This document shows, piece by piece, positions 42,855-51,172 of a stretch of 64,000 bases of DNA. Positions within the stretch are counted from its first letter, which is position 1. Every line of letters starts with the position of its first letter. This DNA comes from Chitinimonas arctica (GTDB lineage Bacteria; Pseudomonadota; Gammaproteobacteria; Burkholderiales; Chitinimonadaceae): contig NZ_CP041730.1 in NCBI RefSeq assembly GCF_007431345.1, positions 3,782,001 to 3,846,000 of the forward strand, in the 5' to 3' direction. The translations under genes and the position numbers were made by a program. The notes under the pieces are model-generated. The model worked only from the letters and a program-made list of their open reading frames with translations, made no database searches and was not told where the DNA came from.

Positions 42855-44246
42855 TTAAAGACCGGCGATATCGTCTTTGAGCGTATCCGACATGCGGCCC
42901 CAGATTGGCGTGCGCTTCAGCGCCTCGATCAGCTTGGCCGAACTCTTGATGGGGGTGAACGCATCGTGCAGCTCGTTCTCCACCGCGAAACCCAGCGAGG
43001 TGGGTTTGGTGGGCTTGGTGATATCGTTCGCCGCGATGCGGCTGGGTAGCCAACTGAACATCTTGAAGGTATCCGTCCCTTTTTTTGTTTTCTTGATGGT
43101 CAGGTTGAATATTTTCGCTACGTCGTTGTAGGACAAATTGTAACCGTCATGGGTGATGTCGATGGCGACCGAGAAGGTATTGGCCCCGGTTAGTTTTCCC
43201 GCCGCATCCACCAGCTTCGCTTCGATATTGGCCCAACTTTTTGCCGCGTCGCTATGGCCGACATTCATATTCCGCGACATCGGCACCAGGTTGACATAGT
43301 CGTCGGCCTCATCGACTTCCGGGTCCTGATCGCTCCATAGTTCGTGGGGAATCAGATGGCCGCCTTCGTAAACTTCATGGGTGCCGCCGCTGCGCAGCCC
43401 GAATTCGTTCACGCCGAACTTGCCGACCATGCCGCTCTTGTGGGTCTTGCGCTTCGGGGTCGAATCGAGGAGGCCGTCCTTGCCGATCTCGGCTTCGATA
43501 CGTGAAGGACGCGGGGTGTCCGATGCCTTGGTCGGCACCATCTTGTCGAGAATGGCCTGCTTGACCTGTTTCTGGGTTTGCGTGAAATAGCTGTAATTGA
43601 GTGTGTCCAGCAAATCGGTGGTGGGCGGGGGAATGTCCTTGTTGGTCGATTGAAAATCCGGTACCCGCCGCTGGATGGGGCCCTCACCCGTCGTGCCGGC
43701 GTCCGCCGAACGCGATTCGGCAACCGGCGCATCCTGGCCTGCCGCCGATAAGCCGGTAATGCGTGCCCCCATCTGGTCGGCTTCGCGCTCCAGTGCCGGC
43801 TGGGTATTCAGCCCTTGTCCCGCCACCGTGCTATCGGCCCGCACCTTGCCCATCGCTTGTTGCGCCAGGTGCCACATTTCATGGCCTCGGTCGGCTTCGT
43901 TGCTGATCAAGGCCTGCCGCCCCTGGGCCAGTGAGCGCGCACCGACCGCTTTCAGGCGTGGATCGCTGGCCGGCACCCGCTGCACGCTGGCGCCCAGGGC
44001 ATGCAGATCGACCCGGCCGCCGCTCAGGCGCGCGACCGCGGCGTTCTCGCCGAGGCCAATGCCGTTGTGGCTGGCGGTCCGGCGTTGCAAGGGGCTGTTG
44101 TGGTAACGCAGCTCGCCCATGGTTTGCAGGGGCGGCGAGGTCGTCGAAGCGGCTTTGCCGTGGGATTGGCGCGGCTCGGCCCGGGCATGGCCGGGATGCA
44201 GCAGGGTATCGGTCTGTACTGAACCTGGCGGCGTGAGTTTGGACAT
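42855..44246 (-). CDS. DUF4157-like (eCIS-core) HEXXH protein fused to a His-Me-finger nuclease; candidate injected toxin
   Basis: 463 residues from ATG 44246, favoured by GGAGGAAAG directly upstream. Residues about 100-165 resemble the eCIS-core domain (DUF4157): NEADRGHEMWHLAQQAMGKV gives a HEXXH zinc motif (122-126) and QPALEREADQMGARI a possible third ligand (Glu153/155). The C-terminal half contains GGHLIPHELWSDQDP (295-309), DDYVNLVPMSRNMNVGH and a following Trp-IE-L, matching the DRGH...N..P....N...W..LE order of DNA/RNA non-specific endonucleases (His297, Asn326 or 328). DUF4157-bearing proteins are often linked to contractile injection systems, and one such system starts 2.7 kb away. 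No immunity gene is obvious beside it. Confidence 0.7.
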   Translation of the reverse strand: MSKLTPPGSVQTDTLLHPGHARAEPRQSHGKAASTTSPPLQTMGELRYHNSPLQRRTASHNGIGLGENAAVARLSGGRVDLHALGASVQRVPASDPRLKAVGARSLAQGRQALISNEADRGHEMWHLAQQAMGKVRADSTVAGQGLNTQPALEREADQMGARITGLSAAGQDAPVAESRSADAGTTGEGPIQRRVPDFQSTNKDIPPPTTDLLDTLNYSYFTQTQKQVKQAILDKMVPTKASDTPRPSRIEAEIGKDGLLDSTPKRKTHKSGMVGKFGVNEFGLRSGGTHEVYEGGHLIPHELWSDQDPEVDEADDYVNLVPMSRNMNVGHSDAAKSWANIEAKLVDAAGKLTGANTFSVAIDITHDGYNLSYNDVAKIFNLTIKKTKKGTDTFKMFSWLPSRIAANDITKPTKPTSLGFAVENELHDAFTPIKSSAKLIEALKRTPIWGRMSDTLKDDIAGL

Positions 44247-44519
44247 CTTTCCTCCGTGCACGGCTGGTGGGCTATCACGCCGGATTCGAATAGCAGGGTG
44301 TGCCGCGTCTCGGCTGGGCGCGTGTCGCCAGCAAAGCTTAGTTCACGGCGGGTAAAGCGCCAGTGAGCGATAGCCTGGTGCGCCGACGATAAATCCGAAA
44401 GAGGCCACCGGTTTCGAGAAGCGTTGAGCACTACAAAAAGATTTATTCAGGCCATAGGCGCTGGATTATTAATTCCATGGTAACGATCACTGTCAACGTA
44501 CTGAAAAAAGGAATACTTT

Positions 44520-45611
44520 ATGTTTAAAGCAGTTTCAAATGCAAATGCAGTGCAACAGAGCGCCCCCGCAAAGCCGGATGACAAAAAATCCATTCCCCCG
44601 TCAAACCAAGGCGCCTCGTTTACCGAGGCGGGAATCATAGGAGGCGAGCATGACGACCGCCTGGGTGTCGCCTTGAAATCCTTGTTCTGCCTGAACCGTG
44701 AATTAGCCGCCGTGAAGGAACTGATCGCCTGTTCGAGCCAGGGTAATATATGGCAAAAATCCGAGCAACTCGACACCGAGCGGCATGTAGCAGTCTTGGA
44801 GCGAATGGGAAAGGAACTTCGCAGCAAATGCGATCTCTGGCTTGCGATGAAAAATTCGCCCAATCAAGATTTGAGCGATGCGCTGGAACGCTTGAAACGC
44901 AATGACGCCAATCTGAGGGAACTCGAATTCAATCGGCCTATCGGCGATGACGGCGTGATACTGCTGGCCGAGGCGCTGAAAGGCAATACCTGGCTGAGTT
45001 GGCTGCAGCTGCCGCCTCAGCAAACCGGTGTGGCCGCCATACATGCGTTGGCCAATATGTTGAAACAGAATGCGAGTTTGAACTGCTTGATCCTGAACGG
45101 CATGCCAATTGATGACGAAGCTGCGCAGAGCTTGGCGGACGGCTTGCGCAAGAACCGAGGATTGAGCTTGCTGGAATTGCGCCATGCCGAGCTGACATCC
45201 GAAGGCGTACAGGTGCTGGCGGAAGGACTTGCGGATAATCGCACTTTACGGCAATTGGATTTACGCGATAATGGTTTTGGTGCCGAGGGGGCGATGAATT
45301 TTTTACAGTGTCCCACGGATTTATGTAATCTGTTTTTAGATGATGTTGGTATTGATAAGCAAACCAAAACCATGGTCAATGAAAAACTTTTCCGCAATCG
45401 CCGCAGAGAGAGCAGGTTCGCCCTGGTGCTTTACCAGCAGGCTAGGCAAAAGCTACGGAACGGGGATGCCGCGGAGGCGAATTTTTTCTGCGATTTGTCT
45501 TTGTGCCTGAATGCCGACCAGAGCCTTGGCCCCGCGATTCTGGATATGAAAATCCGGGCGAATGAAATTATGGCGTCGAGATCGCGGGCGGATCTGAATG
45601 TGCTGGCGTAA
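44520..45611 (+). CDS. Leucine-rich-repeat protein (RNase-inhibitor type), effector-like
   Basis: 363 residues from ATG 44520. The first about 120 residues have no known fold and begin with a Ser/Ala/Lys-rich segment like secretion or injection leaders. Residues about 120-275 form five or six repeats with LRELEFNRPIGDDGVILLAE, LSWLQLPPQQTGVAAIHALA, LNCLILNGMPIDDEAAQSLA and LRQLDLRDNGFGAEGAMNFL, the about 28-residue RI-like leucine-rich repeat. This eukaryote-like fold is frequent in bacterial effectors. A helical TPR-like tail follows. It is divergent from the DUF4157-nuclease gene. Confidence 0.75.
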   Translation: MFKAVSNANAVQQSAPAKPDDKKSIPPSNQGASFTEAGIIGGEHDDRLGVALKSLFCLNRELAAVKELIACSSQGNIWQKSEQLDTERHVAVLERMGKELRSKCDLWLAMKNSPNQDLSDALERLKRNDANLRELEFNRPIGDDGVILLAEALKGNTWLSWLQLPPQQTGVAAIHALANMLKQNASLNCLILNGMPIDDEAAQSLADGLRKNRGLSLLELRHAELTSEGVQVLAEGLADNRTLRQLDLRDNGFGAEGAMNFLQCPTDLCNLFLDDVGIDKQTKTMVNEKLFRNRRRESRFALVLYQQARQKLRNGDAAEANFFCDLSLCLNADQSLGPAILDMKIRANEIMASRSRADLNVLA

Positions 45612-45718
45612 TAGGTGGTGAGAACGCAGCCGGGTGCGCACTGAATGGCGGAAATGCCATGAAAAAAATGGCTTCCAATAAAAATGATCAGATGTGGGTA
45701 TGATATTCAAGGTGGATT

Positions 45719-46858
45719 ATGCAAATTTCACGTAGCGTTTCTATGGATTCCTTTTTTCAAGCGCCCCCTTTGGAGGTAAAAAAACTGGGTCAAGAGTTGG
45801 CGGAAAATCCGGCTGCGGTTTTCGATCGGGTGCTGCCCGCATGTCCGAAGTCGGTAGCACAGGCAAGATATGAGTCCATTTTGGTAAAATTGATCAACGA
45901 TAGAATAGATTTGAACATGGCCGGTGTGACTATTTCGGACTCATCCACGCTGGAGGCGACCAGGAAATGCATCAACCTGAACGTTTATTCGCGTTTGGCC
46001 GGCGGTGCGACAGTCTTTCCCCTGGTGGAAAAGACAAGCAAGGATGGAGAGATGCCCGATATTGAGGTCGTCCTTATCAAGAACAAGAGAAAGGCCGGCA
46101 AGCTTCTGCCGCCCGAGGGGTATGGGAAATGGGGGGCGCTGAAGAATACTCCTTTGGATTTTTCGCGTCTACCGCCGGAAAAGGTGGACATGGCCGAAGA
46201 ATCGATCTTGAAAAAGGTTCCCGTTGCTTCGGCTTATCGCGCAGCGGCAGCAGGGCTGGCGCCAGGAATGTATTCCTATGGCGACCACGACGGGAATTTC
46301 GTGGCTACGGCGCAGCGGGAAAGCCACGAAGAATTGGGTATATGGGTCGAGCAAGAAGATTTGATTAAAATTGATAGTACCACTCGCTACAATCCGGATT
46401 ATGCATTGCATACGCATACCGAAACTTTCATGTGCATCCTGCGCGATGACGTGAGGTTTACGCCGGATCAGGATGAAGTGGAAAGCGTGCATTTGATTAA
46501 TCCATCCGACATAGCGATCCAACGCGACGGTAGTGGCAAGGTGGACGGGTTCGATGCCCGCATTCCTCCGGATTACATGACGCGTCTCGAAAAGGCCTTG
46601 CTTCGGTATGAGGAGATGGCACTAAGGCAGAATACGCATGGCTTGATCGTGGAATGGGCGCAATTGAAGAAAATCGCGAACGACTGGGGTATACCTTATC
46701 AAAATTTCACTGCCTGTGGCGCCGCCAGGCACGATGCCAGGCGCTTTGCCAAAGCGATGGCCGCCTCCGTGGATGCGTGGTACCGGCAGGCGGAGAAAAC
46801 ACACCCTCTGCGAGACGCCTCGCTTTCGTCCAAGCGGCATCACAGCGGTGCAAGTTGA
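45719..46858 (+). CDS. Nudix-like protein with degenerate box, effector-like
   Basis: 379 residues. A Nudix-fold region lies at about residues 110-290. The box is represented by GDHDGNFVATAQRESHEELG at about 188-207, keeping the core REShEElGI (Arg200, Glu201, Glu204, Glu205) but with Gly192 where the first Glu of G-x5-E-x7-REUxEExGU is expected. HTHTETFMCIL follows as in NUDT-type domains. The N-terminal 100 residues do not match known folds. The relaxed box may mean altered specificity or loss of activity. It follows the LRR gene by 108 bases on the same strand. Confidence 0.65.
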   Translation: MQISRSVSMDSFFQAPPLEVKKLGQELAENPAAVFDRVLPACPKSVAQARYESILVKLINDRIDLNMAGVTISDSSTLEATRKCINLNVYSRLAGGATVFPLVEKTSKDGEMPDIEVVLIKNKRKAGKLLPPEGYGKWGALKNTPLDFSRLPPEKVDMAEESILKKVPVASAYRAAAAGLAPGMYSYGDHDGNFVATAQRESHEELGIWVEQEDLIKIDSTTRYNPDYALHTHTETFMCILRDDVRFTPDQDEVESVHLINPSDIAIQRDGSGKVDGFDARIPPDYMTRLEKALLRYEEMALRQNTHGLIVEWAQLKKIANDWGIPYQNFTACGAARHDARRFAKAMAASVDAWYRQAEKTHPLRDASLSSKRHHSGAS

Positions 46859-46986
46859 TCAGCGCGAAGAATATATCCAGCATGGGTTTTTAAATAGGAA
46901 GAGTCTTGGTATGTATTTCTTATAATTTTGGAAAAAAAGGACGCGTCGATATTTGGAATCATGGCGGTCACTTCGAGTCCAGCCGA

Positions 46987-47006
46987 GGCGCGAGCACGCT
47001 CGCGCC
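46987..47006 (-). terminator. Hairpin just after the eCIS ATPase gene
   Basis: GGCGCGAGC and GCTCGCGCC pair perfectly around AC, starting four bases past the ATPase stop. No T run follows, so it may act as a stabilising 3' hairpin rather than a classical terminator. The rest of 46859-47010 shows no gene. Confidence 0.5.
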
Positions 47007-47010
47007 GCCT

Positions 47011-49221
47011 TCAATCCTCATCATCCCAACTGAATTCATCGGCGAGAAAGACCTTCCCCAGCTTGGCATATTCACGTTCGGTGGCATGCAACACATGGCG
47101 CATGGCGATGGCGCTGCCTTCGCCGGCGGCCTGGAAGGCGGCGGTCAGGGCGATATTGCTGATTCCGCCGCCGGTGAGCCGGGCTTTCTCGGCCAGCAGC
47201 GCGAGGTCGATATCGTCCGCCCTTGGCGCGGCGGCCGGGAAAGCGGCTTGCCACAGTCGGCGGCGCTCCGCCGGACCGGGGAAAGGGAATTCGACAATAA
47301 ACTTGAAGCGGCGGGTAAAGGCCTTGTCGATGTTCTTCAGCAGATTGGTGGATAGGATCACGATGCCGGGATAGCGCTCGATGCGCTGCAGCAGATAGCC
47401 GGTCTGCAGATTGGCGTAGCGGTCGTGCGCATCGCGGGTGTCGGTGCGCGGGGCGAACAGGCTCTCGGCTTCGTCGAAGAACAGCACGATATTCATGGCC
47501 TCGGCATGATCGAACAGCTGGGCCAGATGCTTCTCCGTTTCGCCCAGGTATTTGCTCATCACGCTGGCCAGATCGATCTTATAGATACCCAGCTGCAGGT
47601 CGTTGGCCAGTACCGAGGCAGCCATGGTCTTGCCGGTACCCGAGGGGCCATGGAACAGCACGCACAAGCTGGCGGCCTGATCGCCGTTGCGGTCGAACTG
47701 CCACTCTTCGATCACGCGGCGGCGATGGCGGGCATGGACCAATACCTGGCGGACGGCCGCTTCGGTGGCGGGTGGTAGCACCAGGTCGTCGAATTGGTAG
47801 CTGGACTGGATTTCGCTGGCAACGGCCAGGGTCTTGCGCCGGCTCTGCTCGCGACAGGCCTCGAACAGGAGCGGCGTCAGGACGGCCGGTGGCGGCGCCA
47901 ACAGTTGGCGGGCCAGCGCGTCGCGCAGGCTCAGGCGGATTTCGTCTTCGGTAAACGGGTATTGCTCGGCCAGCCGGACGATATCCTCCCGCGCCGGGCT
48001 TAACCCGGCTTCGTCACACAGCTGTTGCCAGATGGATTGGCGCAAGCGGGTGTCCGGTGCCTCGACCCGGATGGTCAAAGGGGTAACGGGATGCGCGGCA
48101 TGACGCAAGGCCAGATCGCTCAGCTGCATGGTCGGCCCGTTCAATACCACCACATAGCGCTGGCTTTCGAACAGTACCGCCAGCACATCGGCCAGTAGCG
48201 CCGCGCCGTCCGGCGTGCTGGCGTCGCTGCTCAGCCATTGGCAATCGAACAGCACCGGGACGAAGTTGCCCAGCAGGGCATCGCGGCATACGCCACGCAG
48301 CATACCGAGCAGGATCGGGCGTGTGCGCTGCCTTGCCAGTTCGGCGAGATGGCGTCCATCCAGCCGCAGGCAGTGCAGATTCAATTGTTCGAACCAGGCC
48401 GCCGCCAGCGCCGCCAGCAAGGCCAGGTCCGGCCCCTGCCATTGCAGCAGGAAGGCGGCGGTCGGCTCGGTCTCGGCGTCGTACTGTTTCAAACGGTCGA
48501 GCTGGGCGCGTACCGGCTCGGTCAAGGGGAGGGCGGCCAAAGTGCGCTCGGCCGGTATGAAGGGCAATGGCTCAGCCAATTGAGGCCTTGGCACGGTGAT
48601 TCCCAACAGGTAGCCGGCAATCTCGGGCCTGAGCCGGTAGCCGCCGCCCGCTGCGGCATCGTCCCCCAGCCGCTCGATCAGACGCCAGCGTAGTGGTATG
48701 GCTTCGTCGCTGAGCGCTTGCAGCAATTCGAAGCGCCGGGCCGGACCGCCCAGCGCAGCCAGGGCCATGGCATGGGAAACCGAGGCGCCTGCCGTCACGG
48801 CTGCGTCATCCGCCGACCAGCGCAATAGCTCGTGGTAGCGCGGGTCGTATTCGGGCAGCAACGCCAGCAGCAGCAGGGTCTGTTCCTGCTGGTTGGGCTG
48901 GAACAGCGTGATGAGATGGACCCATGGGATAAATCGCCCGGTTCGCAGGCTGGCGGTGCAGCGGGCGTCCAGCGCCTGCCGGAGCGACGCGATGTGCGCC
49001 TGGCGGCCAGCCGCCTGCGCTTCGCTCTCGGCCTGGTCGGTGCCGTGCAAGGCCGTCAGGGCATCCTGCAATAGCGCATTACCCAAATCCACCAAGGTGG
49101 CCAATAAGTCCGAATTGTCGGCAAACGGGGGCGCTACCGGGCTAGCCGGCTCGGCGAGTGCCGGCGGGACGGCGGCGGGTGCCGGCGCGGCCTGGCTACG
49201 GGGTGCCGGGCGGGCGATCAT
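47011..49221 (-). CDS. eCIS AAA+ ATPase (Afp15/Pvc15-like)
   Basis: 736 residues from ATG 49221, which overlaps the upstream stop (ATGA). N-terminal Ala/Pro-rich arm, long helical middle region, a degenerate first AAA-like module, then a C-terminal AAA+ domain with FHGPSGTGKTMAASVLAND (Walker A, about 524-531), IVLFFDEAESLFAPRTD (Walker B, about 578), NLQTGYLLQRIERYPGIVIL STN (sensor 1) and RRF (Arg finger). This resembles the membrane-free ATPases at the distal end of eCIS operons (Afp15, Pvc15), needed for particle assembly. It is the last gene of this eCIS run. Confidence 0.88.
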   Translation of the reverse strand: MIARPAPRSQAAPAPAAVPPALAEPASPVAPPFADNSDLLATLVDLGNALLQDALTALHGTDQAESEAQAAGRQAHIASLRQALDARCTASLRTGRFIPWVHLITLFQPNQQEQTLLLLALLPEYDPRYHELLRWSADDAAVTAGASVSHAMALAALGGPARRFELLQALSDEAIPLRWRLIERLGDDAAAGGGYRLRPEIAGYLLGITVPRPQLAEPLPFIPAERTLAALPLTEPVRAQLDRLKQYDAETEPTAAFLLQWQGPDLALLAALAAAWFEQLNLHCLRLDGRHLAELARQRTRPILLGMLRGVCRDALLGNFVPVLFDCQWLSSDASTPDGAALLADVLAVLFESQRYVVVLNGPTMQLSDLALRHAAHPVTPLTIRVEAPDTRLRQSIWQQLCDEAGLSPAREDIVRLAEQYPFTEDEIRLSLRDALARQLLAPPPAVLTPLLFEACREQSRRKTLAVASEIQSSYQFDDLVLPPATEAAVRQVLVHARHRRRVIEEWQFDRNGDQAASLCVLFHGPSGTGKTMAASVLANDLQLGIYKIDLASVMSKYLGETEKHLAQLFDHAEAMNIVLFFDEAESLFAPRTDTRDAHDRYANLQTGYLLQRIERYPGIVILSTNLLKNIDKAFTRRFKFIVEFPFPGPAERRRLWQAAFPAAAPRADDIDLALLAEKARLTGGGISNIALTAAFQAAGEGSAIAMRHVLHATEREYAKLGKVFLADEFSWDDED

Positions 49222-49724
49222 CCCACCCGCTCCGGCGGACGGCTGAAATCGGCCAGTAAAACCAGGCGGTCGCCCGGTCCATGGTTCCACGCCTCGTGCT
49301 CGACGGTATCGTCGAATACCAGGCAATGGCCCTCGTGCCAGCCCCGCTGTTCGCTACCCACCCGCAAGCCGCAGTCACCGCCTATGCGCAGGCCCAGGTG
49401 AAGCCGTAACACCGCGCGGCTGTAGCCGGTATGCGGCTGGATACGGGTGCCGGCCGCCAGGCGGGAGAAGCCGGCATTGACCAGTCCGGGCAAGCTGGCC
49501 AGCAGGGTAGCGGTGGCCGGACAGAACACGCAGTTCTCGCGGACCGCGACGCCGCCGGCAAACAGGCCGTAGACATCCCAGCCCTGGTTGTACAGCGGCC
49601 GTTCCGGCCAGGCGGCGAATTCGTCGTGCGGCAACGCCAGGCATTCGGCCAGGATGGTATGCCAGTGGGCTTCCAGGGTGACGGCGGCGGGCAGGGTTTG
49701 CTTGGGCAGGAACATGGGCTTCAC
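49218..49724 (-). CDS. Aspartyl/asparaginyl beta-hydroxylase-like protein in the eCIS operon
   Basis: 168 residues from GTG 49724 (overlapping the upstream stop) or ATG 49715. The C-terminal half shows the hydroxylase core: RIQPHTGYSRAVLRLHLGLR, CGLRVG, EGHCLVFDDTVEHEAWNHGP and GDRLVLLADF, with two His (in PHTGY and EHEAWNH) and an Arg, the metal and 2-oxoglutarate contacts of Asp/Asn beta-hydroxylases (PF05118-type). These enzymes hydroxylate Asp/Asn in folded protein domains in eukaryotes. Here a particle fibre or cargo protein could be the substrate, but this is inferred only from position. Confidence 0.8.
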   Translation of the reverse strand: MKPMFLPKQTLPAAVTLEAHWHTILAECLALPHDEFAAWPERPLYNQGWDVYGLFAGGVAVRENCVFCPATATLLASLPGLVNAGFSRLAAGTRIQPHTGYSRAVLRLHLGLRIGGDCGLRVGSEQRGWHEGHCLVFDDTVEHEAWNHGPGDRLVLLADFSRPPERVG

Positions 49725-50479
49725 CAGAATAGTTGCCAGGCGCCATCACGCAGCACGCCATGGCCTTGCAAGGTCATCCGCTGCTCGCCGGCCCGGCAGG
49801 GCAGGCCGCGTGCCTGATGGTAGGTCTCGCCGCTGTGTACCAGCATTTGGCCGACTTGATAGCGGATCTCGCGCGGCGGGCTATCCGCCAGCCGCGCCAG
49901 CAGGGCGGCATCGCCCAGGCGGGCCGTATCGGCCGCAGCCACGGGCCAGCAGCGTAGGCCGGCGCCGGCTTCGGGCAGCACGATGGGCAGGGTGAAGGAT
50001 AGCGTCGCGCCGCTCAGGCCCAGCGCCAGATGGGCGGTATCGGTATGCACCGGATTGCCCGGGAAAGCCGCCCCATCGCGCTGCCTGAACCACTGTGCAT
50101 GGGTGACCTCGCCGCCGCCGGCAAAGGCAGCATGACCCTGGAAGAGATGAAAACCCGGCAGCGCCGCAATCTGGTTATCGGCCAGCCAGCCGACCGGTTG
50201 GCCCAGCCGCGCTTGCAGTTGCGCGCGCAGCCGCTCGTACAAGCCGCCGAAGCAACTGCGCAGCAGGGGATTGTATTGGCGCGCCAGCCGTTCATAGGGT
50301 TTGGCCGGATTGGCGCTGAGGTCGTAATAATTGGTGGCGCCCAGGGTGAAGAAGGGTAAACGGCTATGCCGGCTGATCCAGAAGGCCTCCAGGTCGAGCA
50401 ACTGCTCATGCCAGTCGCGGCAGCTCGCCGCGTCGCCGATGGGCAGGAAAAATTCGTCGATAGGGGCGCTAAGGGTCAT
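49721..50479 (-). CDS. Putative Fe(II)-dependent oxygenase-like protein in the eCIS operon
   Basis: 252 residues from ATG 50479 (MTLSAPIDEFFLPIGDAASC). The central part has GFHLFQGHAAFAGGGEVTHA, FPGNPVHTDTAHLALGLS (His-x-Asp near residues 145-147) and GQMLVHSGETYHQARGL (distal His near 214). This HxD...H arrangement in a double-stranded beta-helix context suggests a 2-oxoglutarate/Fe(II) oxygenase; an Arg for 2OG binding is not certain. It is paralogous to the next gene upstream (FFTLG...YYD / FFTLG...YLD, GFHLF / GFHIY, TLQGHGVLRDG / TLQGHGIRRGP). It is translationally coupled to the hydroxylase-like gene. Confidence 0.7.
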   Translation of the reverse strand: MTLSAPIDEFFLPIGDAASCRDWHEQLLDLEAFWISRHSRLPFFTLGATNYYDLSANPAKPYERLARQYNPLLRSCFGGLYERLRAQLQARLGQPVGWLADNQIAALPGFHLFQGHAAFAGGGEVTHAQWFRQRDGAAFPGNPVHTDTAHLALGLSGATLSFTLPIVLPEAGAGLRCWPVAAADTARLGDAALLARLADSPPREIRYQVGQMLVHSGETYHQARGLPCRAGEQRMTLQGHGVLRDGAWQLFW

Positions 50480-50490
50480 GGGGCGGCCTT

Positions 50491-51158
50491 TTACCAGTAG
50501 AGCAACCAATGCGGGCCGCGACGGATGCCATGGCCTTGCAGGGTGATGCGTTCGAGCGGGCCGGTACAGGCAAGCACCGCCTGGTGCCGTCGCAAGCCGT
50601 CGTGCAGCAGCAGCTCGCCGTCGCGATAGGGCAGGAAGCGGCTGGCGCCAACCGCAGCCGCATCGCCGCTTGGCCAAATCGCCAGGCCGCTGCCGGGCGG
50701 GGTGCTGAGCGATAGGGTGAACGATAGGAGTTGCGGCGGCTCTTGGCCGTCCCTTTCCGTCTCGGCAGGTATATCGGTGAACACGTCGCGATGCTGCAGG
50801 TCGCGGTGAACCGTCGCCACCGGCAAACCGAAAGCCGGATGCGGCAGATAGATATGGAAGCCCGGCAGCGCCGCTTCCTGGTCGGCCAGCCTGACTGTCT
50901 GGCGCAAGTCATCGGCCAGGGCATCGACCACGCGCTGCAGCAAGTCGCCGAAATAGCGGCGCAGCAATTGATTGCTGGGCTGGCGCTGGGCGGCCTGGTG
51001 GTAGGGCCGCCCAGGCCCGCGTCCAGATAGGCCGCCATGCCCAGGGTGAAGAAGGGGGCGAGGGCGTGCCGCCGGCGCCAGCTGGCGCGCAGCAGCATGA
51101 CCCGCAGCACCCAATCCTCACACTGTTCGGCTTCCAATAGATGGATGGTCCGGTGCAT
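50491..51158 (-). CDS. Paralogue of the oxygenase-like protein, frameshifted
   Basis: The N-terminal frame from ATG 51158 gives CEDWVLRVMLLRASWRRRHA and FFTLGMAAYLDAG, homologous to the neighbouring paralogue, but then leaves the conserved frame. The other frame continues as PYHQAAQRQPSNQLLRRYFG and GFHIYLPHPAFGLPVATVHR, with VHRDLQH giving HxD, LLLHDGLRRHQAV giving the distal His, and a stop at 50491. One extra base in the CCC run (plus-strand G 51004-51006) joins them into about 222 residues. A decayed gene or a sequencing error. It lies between the fibre-type gene and its intact paralogue. Confidence 0.65.
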
Positions 51159-51172
51159 GGCGTGCGGTCGTC

